Assembly: GCA_027488935.1 (NCBI GenBank)
Contig: JAIYAP010000059.1
Span: 82,842-146,841, forward strand
Length of the DNA stretch: 64,000 bases
Direction: 5' to 3'
Source: Saprospiraceae bacterium
GTDB taxonomy: Bacteria; Bacteroidota; Bacteroidia; Chitinophagales; Saprospiraceae
In this document: positions 7,217 to 14,962 of the stretch, piece after piece
Position numbering within the stretch: the first letter of the stretch is position 1
Layout of the letters: each line of letters starts with the position of its first letter
The notes under the pieces: model-generated
The model's database searches: none
The model's input: only the letters and a program-made list of their open reading frames with translations
What the model was told of the DNA's origin: nothing
Translations under genes and position numbers: made by a program

Positions 7217-9706
7217 ATGAATAGTAAAATCCTTCTTATATTCGGTCTGCTTTGTTTGAGTTTGTCCGTGCAGGCTCAATTCCCGGGGGGAATGCCTTCC
7301 GGGGGAGCAGCCGGTTTCCTGATTGGGCATGTGTACGGGAAAGTACTGGAATCTGCCGAAAAAATACCCATTGCTTATGCATCGGTTACCCTGCTTACGC
7401 CTGGCAGCGATTCGGCCATCACGGGTCAGTTTACCCGCGAAAACGGTGAATTCTCCCTGAAAAACCTTCCAATTGGCAGTTTTAAATTAAAAATCCTGTA
7501 CCTCGGCCATACCCCGATGTACCGCAATGTGCGCATTAGTCCGGTGCAAGCCGAAGTGGACATGGGCAACTTGTATCTGGATGTTGCGGATAAAGTACTG
7601 GACGAAGTAAACATTCGGGCCACCAAAGACCAGGTGCAATTGGGCATTGACCGAAAAATTTTTAACGTAGAAAAAGACATTGCTGCCCAAAACGGTACTG
7701 CAGTGGATGCACTCAAAAACATTCCAACCCTTCAAGTGGACAACGATGGCAATGCGCAGTTGCGGGGCGGCACTGTACAGGTTTTTGTGGATGGCAAACC
7801 AACCAATTTGAGCCTCAACCAGATACCGGCCGCAGAAATTGAGCGGGTAGAAGTACTTTCCAACGCCTCCGCGAAATATGATGCCAATGCGACCAATGGT
7901 ATCGTCAACCTGGTCATGAAAAAAAATACCAAACCCGGCATCAATGGCATGGCTAACCTGGGCATTGGAACCAACAACCGGTACAATGCGATGACCAACC
8001 TGAATATCAAAGAAGGGCGTTTCAATTTGTCGCTGTCCTATAATTTGAACCAGGCCCGGAATATCAATAATGGATACACAGATCGGGTAAATTATTCCGA
8101 AACAGGTACGATTTCATCCATTTATCAGCAAGATAATACCAATACCATGCAAAACCGCTTCCAGTTTGGGCGTTTAGGCTTGGATTATCAACTGAATAAT
8201 CGAAACTCCCTGACGCTCTCCCAAATGTTTGTAGACGGCCGTTTCAAAACCGATGATCCGCAAAGTTTTAGTTTTAAATCAGGGGATGGCGGGGTGCTCA
8301 GTACCGGTGCGCGCAGTTCAAAAGGCGAAAATCAGTTCGGTTTTTCAACAACGGAACTGGGTTTTCGGCACACTTTCCCAAAACCCGATCAGGTTTGGAG
8401 TACCAGCATTCAATACGGCATCAACAAGGGTAATATGGACTTGAACCTTGTCAACAGCAGTTGGGATGCCAATGGTCTGGAACAAATTGTGAACCCGGCG
8501 CAACAAATAAACGACGGCGGCAGCAAAGGCAAACTGGGTATTTTTCAAACGGATTTGACCCTCCCCCTTTCAAACGCTGGGAAACTCGAATTGGGTGCAA
8601 AGAGTCAATGGCGCAATAGTGAAAACGACAACGATGCACTCCTCTATGATGGCAGCACCGAAACCTGGATAAAAAGTGATTATTTATCTACCCATTATGA
8701 TTATACCGAATGGATCAATGCACTGTATGCCAATTATAATCATACCCTGGGTAATAAATGGCGATATCAGGCGGGTTTGCGCTTTGAGCACTCCTATTTC
8801 AAAGGTGGTGTGGAAGGCACGGATAGTACTTTCAGTTACCAATACCCACAAAACTTACAAAATTTACAGAAGGCCTTGTTCCCAGCACTGTATTTAAGTC
8901 GTTCGCTATCAGCAAGTTCGGAGATGCAATTGAATTTCAGCAGAAAACTCAGCCGCCCCAACTTTTTCCAAATGATGCCTTTTGTGATGGTGATTGATAA
9001 CCAGAGTTACCGCACTGGCAACCCAAATTTGCAGCCTGAATTTGTAAATACCGCCGAATGGAACATTACAAAAACCGTTAACAAGGGGTCCTATTTGTTT
9101 ACCGCCTACGGCAAATATATTGAACAACCGATTACAGAATTGACTCAACCGGCCGAGGATGGTAGTACGGCCTTGCTTACGACCTTCATCAATGGCTCAA
9201 ACAGCCAATCGGCAGGATTTGAACAAACCTTGAAGTACACCTTATTAAAAGGATTCACTGCCACCGCCAATGCCAATGTGTATTATCAAAGCATCCAGGC
9301 TGCGGGGCTGGAACGGGCTGGCTGGAACTGGAACGGCAAAATAAACCTGGATTATAAGTTCGCCAACCGCTGGAACTTGCAGGTATCAGGCCAATATGAA
9401 GGTCCACGTATTTTAACCCAAGGCCGCCTGAAACGCAATTATTTTAGCGATGCGGCCTTGCGGTATGCGTTTAGCAACATGGGCAGCGTGTCATTATCCG
9501 TAAGTGATCTGTTTAATACCAAACGTATGGGCAGTACCACAGAAACGGCTTATTTTTCTCAAGACCAGGTGCGCCGCAGAGAAAGTCGATACGTGCAACT
9601 TGGGGTGATGTTGCGCTTTGGCAAACCCGATTTTTCCTTGCTGAAAAAGATGAAACGCGGTGGAGAAGGCGCTGTGCAAGGCGGCGGGGGCGATTATGGG
9701 TATTAA
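7217..9706 (+). CDS. Outer-membrane beta-barrel protein, TonB-receptor-like
   Basis: The 829-residue protein has a signal peptide (SLSVQA, then QFPGG), a carboxypeptidase-regulatory-like domain at about 35-115 (GKVLESAEKIPIAYASVTL), a plug-like domain at about 120-240 (LKNIPTLQVDNDGNAQLRGG, VFVDGKPTNL, IERVEVLSNASAKYDA, GIVNLVMKK) and a long barrel rich in aromatic-ending strands. This is the 'outer membrane beta-barrel family' of Bacteroidota, related to TonB-dependent receptors but with a shorter barrel. It is translationally close to the lipoprotein gene (2 bases), so the pair may form an uptake or secretion complex. The C-terminus ends in a Gly-rich run before YGY. Its substrate is unknown. 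Confidence 0.88.
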   Translation: MNSKILLIFGLLCLSLSVQAQFPGGMPSGGAAGFLIGHVYGKVLESAEKIPIAYASVTLLTPGSDSAITGQFTRENGEFSLKNLPIGSFKLKILYLGHTPMYRNVRISPVQAEVDMGNLYLDVADKVLDEVNIRATKDQVQLGIDRKIFNVEKDIAAQNGTAVDALKNIPTLQVDNDGNAQLRGGTVQVFVDGKPTNLSLNQIPAAEIERVEVLSNASAKYDANATNGIVNLVMKKNTKPGINGMANLGIGTNNRYNAMTNLNIKEGRFNLSLSYNLNQARNINNGYTDRVNYSETGTISSIYQQDNTNTMQNRFQFGRLGLDYQLNNRNSLTLSQMFVDGRFKTDDPQSFSFKSGDGGVLSTGARSSKGENQFGFSTTELGFRHTFPKPDQVWSTSIQYGINKGNMDLNLVNSSWDANGLEQIVNPAQQINDGGSKGKLGIFQTDLTLPLSNAGKLELGAKSQWRNSENDNDALLYDGSTETWIKSDYLSTHYDYTEWINALYANYNHTLGNKWRYQAGLRFEHSYFKGGVEGTDSTFSYQYPQNLQNLQKALFPALYLSRSLSASSEMQLNFSRKLSRPNFFQMMPFVMVIDNQSYRTGNPNLQPEFVNTAEWNITKTVNKGSYLFTAYGKYIEQPITELTQPAEDGSTALLTTFINGSNSQSAGFEQTLKYTLLKGFTATANANVYYQSIQAAGLERAGWNWNGKINLDYKFANRWNLQVSGQYEGPRILTQGRLKRNYFSDAALRYAFSNMGSVSLSVSDLFNTKRMGSTTETAYFSQDQVRRRESRYVQLGVMLRFGKPDFSLLKKMKRGGEGAVQGGGGDYGY

Positions 9707-9785
9707 AGAACATCTTTTTTGGGCTGTCTTCAACAGCGACAAGAAGCGAAGCATGATCAACATATATAGGTTTTCGTAGTTACGT

Positions 9786-9822
9786 CGCCAGCAGGGCGCA
9801 AGCTGAACTGGCGGCATTTTTT
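9786..9822 (+). terminator. Stem-loop A with T-run
   Basis: A six-base-pair stem (CGCCAG with CTGGCG) encloses an inner GC pair capped by a GCAA loop, and a T6 run follows at 9817-9822. It lies 80 bases after the barrel gene and could end its transcript. A second copy with compensatory changes lies at 9888, so it may also be a repeated structural element. Confidence 0.5.
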
Positions 9823-9887
9823 AATATTTTGTTGATGTAACAGTCTTTTAAAGGCTTCAACTTTCATATGGTTTTTTAGGGGATAGT

Positions 9888-9927
9888 CGCCGGGGAGGCG
9901 TAAGCTGAACCGGCGGCGCTTTTTTTA
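9888..9927 (+). terminator. Stem-loop B with T-run
   Basis: This has the same 28-nt architecture as stem-loop A: CGCCGG pairs with CCGGCG, the inner loop is GTAA, and a T7 run follows. The fifth stem pair is A-T in copy A and G-C here, and the loop stays within GNRA. This conservation of structure over sequence argues that the fold matters. Confidence 0.5.
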
Positions 9928-10018
9928 GTGCAAAAATTTAGAAATCATTAACGATACATTTAAACCTATTTAGGTTACGGCCGTCCAACCCAGCATCTAT
10001 TCACGAATCTTCTTAACA

Positions 10019-11674
10019 ATGGCATCACTCAACCCATTACAGGGCATGCTGGGTACCCGCAGGTCCGCGCATTTGTTGCGCCGCACGAGTTTTAACTTCA
10101 CGAAAGCGAAGGTGGATGCTTTGGCTAGTCAGACTGCCGAGCAAGCACTCCCAGACCTGCTTACTTTGAAAACCCGACAACTGGAACAGCCGGTATACGA
10201 TGATCCGGGGACTACAGGAACCATTGAAAACACGACCTGGTGCTTACCAACCGGACTTCCTTTACCTGCCGAAGATTTTGCTTTACGCCGTTATATCCTG
10301 TCGTGGTGGATCAATGAAGCTTTGCGCGACCAAGGCATTGGACACAAAATGACGTTTTTTTTCCATCAATTTATGGTGACGACGGCCAACTCGGCGGGCA
10401 ACACCAATTTTTACGATTATCTCGCCTTGATGCGTTGGGGCGCTTTGGGTAATTTTAAAAAATTGGCTTTTAAAATGATCAGTGACAACTGCATGTTGCG
10501 CTACCTTAATAACAATGAAAATACCAAAAACAGCCCGAATGAAAACTTCGCCCGGGAGTTTTTTGAATTGTTTACCATCGGAAAAGGTGCTCAAGTAGCG
10601 CCTGGCGACTATACCAATTATACCGAAGACGATATTGTACAAGCGGCTAAAGTGTTTACCGGCATTCGTGCCAACCAAAACCGCACCATCATCGATCCAG
10701 AAACCGGCATCCCCAAAGGATTTTTCAATTTCAACCAGCACGATACCTCTAATAAAAAGTTCAGCAACCGTTTTCAGGGCACCATCATTACCGGCGCACA
10801 AAACGTTGCCGAAATGAATACCGAACTCACGGCTTTTGTGAATATGGTGTTTGCGCAACCCGAAACCGCCCGAAATTTATGCCGCCGCCTGTACCGGTAT
10901 TTTGTACATCGCAACATCAGCGCCGAAATTGAATCCGACATTATTATCCCCCTAGCCAATACCCTGATTGCTAACAATTACGAGATCAAACCGGTTTTAT
11001 CCAGACTGCTTGCCAGTGAACACTTTTATGATGCGGATGACTCCGACAATACCAATGAAATTATCGGCGGCATGATCAAGTCGCCCATGGAACTATCTCT
11101 CCAGGCAATTACTTTTTTCAATATTCCAATTCCGAATCCGCTTACACAGCCAAACACTCATTATAATGTATTTTATAGTCAGGCCGTTTTGCAACGCATG
11201 TTTGGGTCGGCCAATTTCCCTATATTTTTCCCAAGTGATGTAGCAGGCTACCCGGCTTATTATCAAAACCCCGATTATAGCCGCCAATGGTTCAATTCCA
11301 GCAGCATTATTGCCCGCTATAAATTGCCCGCCATGTTGCTTACAGGAACGCGGCAAATCGGCGCCGGACCCAATCAACCCATTGGAATCAAATTAAATAT
11401 AGCCCCCTGGGTACGTACCAGTGGTACCATCAGCGACCCTTCCGATCCATTTGTGCTCGTACACGAATTGCTCGAATACCTGCTGCCAGAAGCCGTAGAT
11501 GCCGATCGATTTGATTACTTCTACACCAAGACCTTTTTGGACAGTTTGCCGCCCGACGACTGGACGTACGAATGGCAAAACTACCTCAACACCGGGGTAG
11601 AAACCGAGGTAAAAATCGCCCTCGAACGCCTGATCACCGCCATCCTCTATTCGCCAGAATATCAAACTTTCTAA
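10019..11674 (+). CDS. DUF1800 family protein
   Basis: The 551-residue protein begins with the typical DUF1800 start (GTRRSAHLLRRTSFNFTKAKVDALA) and contains the family's HKMTFFFHQFM, the asparagine/acid-rich ENFAREFFELFTIGKG and EDDIVQAAKVFTGI, and RNLCRRLYRYFVH. DUF1800 proteins are predicted to be exported or envelope-associated and are almost always paired with a DUF1501 protein, as here (2 bases apart). The biochemical role is not established. No obvious signal peptide is present in this copy, so export may depend on the Tat-bearing partner; that is an inference. A short inverted repeat at 9963-9976 lies in its probable promoter region. Confidence 0.9.
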   Translation: MASLNPLQGMLGTRRSAHLLRRTSFNFTKAKVDALASQTAEQALPDLLTLKTRQLEQPVYDDPGTTGTIENTTWCLPTGLPLPAEDFALRRYILSWWINEALRDQGIGHKMTFFFHQFMVTTANSAGNTNFYDYLALMRWGALGNFKKLAFKMISDNCMLRYLNNNENTKNSPNENFAREFFELFTIGKGAQVAPGDYTNYTEDDIVQAAKVFTGIRANQNRTIIDPETGIPKGFFNFNQHDTSNKKFSNRFQGTIITGAQNVAEMNTELTAFVNMVFAQPETARNLCRRLYRYFVHRNISAEIESDIIIPLANTLIANNYEIKPVLSRLLASEHFYDADDSDNTNEIIGGMIKSPMELSLQAITFFNIPIPNPLTQPNTHYNVFYSQAVLQRMFGSANFPIFFPSDVAGYPAYYQNPDYSRQWFNSSSIIARYKLPAMLLTGTRQIGAGPNQPIGIKLNIAPWVRTSGTISDPSDPFVLVHELLEYLLPEAVDADRFDYFYTKTFLDSLPPDDWTYEWQNYLNTGVETEVKIALERLITAILYSPEYQTF

Positions 11675-11676
11675 CC

Positions 11677-13326
11677 ATGAAAAGAAGAAATTTTCTCAAG
11701 ATATTTCCATCCGCAGGGGTTACACCATTTGTAATCAATGGTTTTAATATGCGGCCTTTTGCCAATTCTAAAATGGCAAAAATCCTCTCCACCTGCGATG
11801 GCATTGAGGATCGAATTTTGATCCTGATCCAGTTAAAAGGCGGTAATGATGGCGTCAATAATGTAATTGCACTGCCGCAATACGATGCTTATGCGAATTT
11901 GCGCCCTACCATTCGCATTGCAGAAGCGGAGGCAATTAAACTAGACAACACTTTGCCTGCGGCAGACCAGGTAGGCCTGCATCCTTCGTTGCTGCCCTTT
12001 AAAGAAATGTACGACCAGGGCATGATGGCGCTGGTACAGGGGGCTGGTTACGACAATATGAACCAATCGCATTTTAAAGGCACCGATTTGTGGTTGACCG
12101 GCGGCGACACCACACCTGACAATTATTATTTACCTTCAGGTTGGATGGGCCGTGCATTACAGGCCTTCTATCCCGATATTGAAGGCGCACCGACCACCGA
12201 TGTACCCGACCCGCTGGGCATTCAAATTGGCGACACCAATCCTTCTTTGGGTTTTCATACAGAAACAGAGCACCAAAACGTCATTAATTTGAGCGGACAG
12301 GACCCGTCGGGCTTCTTTTCGCTCATCCAAACCATTGGCGGCGCACCGATACTCAACATTCCCAATACGGATCAGGGTCAGGAATTGGCCTTCATTCAGG
12401 GGGTCGAACAAAGTGTAAATGCTTATGCGCAACGCATCACCGAAGTGTTTGAAAATGGCAGCAATGCGTTGAATAGTTATCCAGATAATGCGCTGGCAGC
12501 GCAGTTAAAAACCATCGCCCGCATGATTAAAGGCGGTTGCAAAACCAAAATTTACCTTTGTCAGCAAGGCGGTTACGATACGCACAGCGGTCAGGTAGAC
12601 GAAAATGCAACCGCGGGCGGTACCCATGCCGAACTGTTGGCCGACTTGGCGGGTGCGGTAAAGTACTTCTTTGATGACCTCAAAGCGCTTGGACTGGATG
12701 ATTTGGTGGCCGCTTGTACCTTCTCTGAATTTGGCCGTTGCGCACGCGAAAATGGATCCATTGGCACCGACCACGGTACTTTGGCACCCATGTATATGTT
12801 TGGCAAAAATGTGAAGGCCGGTGTATTTGGTACAAACGTAAATTTGAGCAACCTGACCAACGACAACCAATTAAAAGGCGTGCAACACGATTACCGCCAG
12901 GTATTTGCTACTTTATTGCAAGATTGGTTGGGGGCAAGTCCGTACATTATGGAACAAACCATGTTTGACGGCTATGTAAAATTGCCCGCCATTGATGATG
13001 CCGCAGTTGTTGATCCGGATTGTTACTGGGGAACGATTACTTCCGCGCAAGATGTGTTTCAAAAAGCACGGCGTTTGTCGGTTTTCCCAAATCCGGCTTC
13101 CATTACAGCCGAACTTTCTTTTCAAAGCGAAACAAGTTTTGAGGCACGGCTTACCTTACACAGTTTAGGTGGATCGCTGGTTTCGGCTACTACGGTACAA
13201 GTATTGCCCGGCAACAACCTGTTTTACCTGGATGTAATTTCCATTCCACCGGCAGTGTATTTTGTACGCCTGGAGCAAAAAAGTACCGGTATTGGAGAAG
13301 TGGTCAAATTGAACGTGGTCCGGTAA
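11677..13326 (+). CDS. DUF1501 protein with Tat signal and T9SS tail
   Basis: The 549-residue product starts MKRRNFLKIFPSAG, a twin-arginine signal, and ends with a type A T9SS sorting domain (about residues 470-549: VFPNPASITAELSF, GGSLVSATT, PAVYFVRLEQ, final VKLNVVR). The central DUF1501 domain shows ILIQLKGGNDGVNN, YDTHSGQ, FSEFGRCARENGSIGTDHG and HGTLAPMYMFG, related to the alkaline-phosphatase/sulfatase-like superfamily. I start at 11677, right after the DUF1800 stop; a longer frame exists upstream but overlaps that gene and lacks the signal. The combination suggests a folded, perhaps cofactor-bearing protein exported by Tat and then displayed through T9SS. The substrate is unknown. Confidence 0.9.
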   Translation: MKRRNFLKIFPSAGVTPFVINGFNMRPFANSKMAKILSTCDGIEDRILILIQLKGGNDGVNNVIALPQYDAYANLRPTIRIAEAEAIKLDNTLPAADQVGLHPSLLPFKEMYDQGMMALVQGAGYDNMNQSHFKGTDLWLTGGDTTPDNYYLPSGWMGRALQAFYPDIEGAPTTDVPDPLGIQIGDTNPSLGFHTETEHQNVINLSGQDPSGFFSLIQTIGGAPILNIPNTDQGQELAFIQGVEQSVNAYAQRITEVFENGSNALNSYPDNALAAQLKTIARMIKGGCKTKIYLCQQGGYDTHSGQVDENATAGGTHAELLADLAGAVKYFFDDLKALGLDDLVAACTFSEFGRCARENGSIGTDHGTLAPMYMFGKNVKAGVFGTNVNLSNLTNDNQLKGVQHDYRQVFATLLQDWLGASPYIMEQTMFDGYVKLPAIDDAAVVDPDCYWGTITSAQDVFQKARRLSVFPNPASITAELSFQSETSFEARLTLHSLGGSLVSATTVQVLPGNNLFYLDVISIPPAVYFVRLEQKSTGIGEVVKLNVVR

Positions 13327-13348
13327 GTTTTTTTAAGATGAAATAAGT

Positions 13349-13401
13349 TTTGATTACATGGTTTGGGTTTACGTACCGTCATCCTAAATCATGTAATCAA
13401 A
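13349..13401. repeat. 12-bp inverted repeat
   Basis: The 12-mer TTTGATTACATG at 13349-13360 is exactly repeated in inverted form at 13390-13401 around a 29-nt centre. It lies after the DUF1501 gene and could act as a terminator-like hairpin, although no T-run follows. Confidence 0.45.
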
Positions 13402-13426
13402 TCCTTGTCTTGCCCCACCCCAACTA

Positions 13427-13453
13427 ACAACTATCAACTCACAACTATCAACT
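13427..13453 (+). repeat. Short direct repeat, 14-nt period
   Basis: The 13-mer ACAACTATCAACT occurs twice, at 13427-13439 and 13441-13453, just before the YpdA-like gene. It looks like slippage-type intergenic repeat DNA. Confidence 0.5.
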
Positions 13454-13481
13454 AAAAAACCAATAACTTGCGCCTCAAAAC

Positions 13482-14450
13482 ATGAATTCATACGATGTAC
13501 TCATCATCGGAGGTGGCCCTATTGGTTTGGCCTGTGGCTTGGAGGCGCAACAAGCAGGATTAAATTACTTGATTATCGAAAAGGGGACTTTGGTCAATTC
13601 CCTGTACCACTACCCTTCCAACATGACCTTTTTTTCAACTTCCGAAAAACTGGAAATTGGTGGCGTACCTTTTGTATCGCTCAATGCCAAGCCTACCCGC
13701 AATGAAGCCCTCGAATATTACCGGCGTGTGGCCGAGTCGCGCCAATTGAATATCCACTTATTTGAGCAAATATTGACCGTAAAAAAAGCCGAAGCGGGGT
13801 ATCAGGTACACAGTTCAAAAACGACCTATTTTACCAAAAACATCATTATTTGCACCGGATTTTATGACATACCTGTGCTTTTAGGGGTTCCTGGGGAAGA
13901 TTTGCCCAAGGTGACCCATTATTATAAAGAGCCGCATTTTTATTTCCGTCAAAAAGTAGTTGTAGTGGGCGCCAATAATTCGGCGGTGGATGCGGCCCTG
14001 GAAACCTATCGCAAAGGCGCGGAGGTGACCATGGTAATCAAAGGGCCGGAAGTAGGAGAACGGGTGAAATACTGGGCGCGCCCGGATATCGTCAACCGCA
14101 TCAAAGAAGGGTCCATTAAAGCCTATTTCGAGGCAGAATTGTCCAAAATTGAACCATACAGCGTAGACATTCAAACCAAGTCCGGTATAGTTCAAATCGA
14201 AAACGATTATGTAATTGCGGCAACGGGCTATCAACCCAATTTTGCTTTTTTAGAAAACATGGGCATCCAACTTTCGGTGGATGAAAAGCGATATCCAATA
14301 TACGATCCTGTTACCCAGGAGTCAAACCAGCCAGGCATTTATTTGGCGGGTGTAGTATGCGGTGGAATGGATACCCATGTTTGGTTTATCGAAAACTCAA
14401 GGGTGCATGCCGAACAAATTATCGGGCACCTGCGCCAACTTAAATCTTAA
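13482..14450 (+). CDS. YpdA-family FAD/NAD(P)-dependent disulfide reductase
   Basis: The 322-residue flavoprotein has the N-terminal FAD motif (VLIIGGGPIGLACGLEAQ), the second nucleotide-binding motif (VVVVGANNSAVDAALE), YVIAATGYQPNF and a C-terminal GVVCGGMDTHVWFIENSR. The pattern SLYHYPSNMTFFSTSEKLEIGG is the hallmark of YpdA, the putative bacillithiol-disulfide reductase that recycles the low-molecular-weight thiol used by many Bacteroidota. No CxxC pair of thioredoxin reductase type is present. The gene is monocistronic in appearance. Its 3' end overlaps the convergent cytochrome c gene by 11 bases. No bacillithiol synthesis gene is nearby. Confidence 0.88.
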   Translation: MNSYDVLIIGGGPIGLACGLEAQQAGLNYLIIEKGTLVNSLYHYPSNMTFFSTSEKLEIGGVPFVSLNAKPTRNEALEYYRRVAESRQLNIHLFEQILTVKKAEAGYQVHSSKTTYFTKNIIICTGFYDIPVLLGVPGEDLPKVTHYYKEPHFYFRQKVVVVGANNSAVDAALETYRKGAEVTMVIKGPEVGERVKYWARPDIVNRIKEGSIKAYFEAELSKIEPYSVDIQTKSGIVQIENDYVIAATGYQPNFAFLENMGIQLSVDEKRYPIYDPVTQESNQPGIYLAGVVCGGMDTHVWFIENSRVHAEQIIGHLRQLKS

Positions 14451-14817
14451 CCAACCAGGCTGCAATTTTATTCAAATCAGCCTTTGGAACATTGGTTTGT
14501 GCAATCATCGGGGGGTAAGTTGGCCAGTTGCCGGGCGATGGTTTGTACACCAATTCGACAATGCGTTTTTTGGTGTATTTTTTTGCGGCGATATCTTTCC
14601 AGGAAGGACCAACCAATTTAGTAGAAAAGGCATGGCACGAGGAGCAGGTATATTTGCTCAAAAGCGCGCCAATTTCTACGGGAATATCAGGACCTTGTGC
14701 CTGAATCATTTCGGTACGAACCAGTTGCTGCGTTGGGGCAGCAAACATCAAAGCGCAACCCAAAGGCAACAATACAATCCCTTTTTGTGCTTTCGTAATA
14801 ATGCGAGAAATAGACAT
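14440..14817 (-). CDS. Small c-type cytochrome
   Basis: A signal-like hydrophobic N-terminus (IVLLPLGCALMFAAP) is followed by one haem-binding motif CSSCH and a distal region with PPMIAQTNVPKADLNKIAAWLV, in which a Met serves as the usual second axial ligand in class I cytochromes. It is thus a 125-residue periplasmic electron carrier of the c551/c552 type. The start at 14817 (MSISRIITK) is chosen; the in-frame ATG at 14841 lies only a few bases from an exact -7 element at 14853-14846 and would give a leaderless message. Its 3' end overlaps YpdA by 11 bases. Confidence 0.88.
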   Translation of the reverse strand: MSISRIITKAQKGIVLLPLGCALMFAAPTQQLVRTEMIQAQGPDIPVEIGALLSKYTCSSCHAFSTKLVGPSWKDIAAKKYTKKRIVELVYKPSPGNWPTYPPMIAQTNVPKADLNKIAAWLVKI

Positions 14818-14845
14818 AGACAGTTTAGTTGAATTAAGCATGGGG

Positions 14846-14853
14846 CAAAAATA
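14846..14853 (-). promoter_or_regulatory. -7 promoter element of the cytochrome c gene
   Basis: TATTTTTG on the minus strand matches TAnnTTTG exactly and lies 28 bases before the chosen ATG. On the other strand, TAAAATTTG at 14888-14896 is a near match with one extra base and may serve the TIR-like gene. Confidence 0.55.
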
Positions 14854-14962
14854 TATAAATTAATCACATTATTTCGCCACTTTTTTTTAAAATTTGCCCC
14901 TTGATTGGATTTTACACGCCAAACTAACCCACACCCGGGAATCACTCATACAAGCGATCTTC

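Larger units (their letters stand above)
9707..10018. other. 312-bp intergenic region with two related stem-loops
   Basis: No gene was seen here. The stretch holds two 28-nt paralogous stem-loops (9786-9813 and 9888-9915), each followed by a T-run, and a 14-nt inverted repeat (AACCTA TT TAGGTT) at 9963-9976 about 45 bases before the DUF1800 gene, which could be a regulator site. Confidence 0.6.

Noticed and set aside
7217..9706. A classic SusC/SusD uptake pair with the 6432 lipoprotein
   Set aside because: The lipoprotein has no SusD/RagB helical repeat pattern and the barrel is shorter than SusC, so the pair is related only in layout.
11572..11676. N-terminal extension of the DUF1501 protein
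   Set aside because: It overlaps the DUF1800 gene and would bury the twin-arginine signal that starts at 11677.
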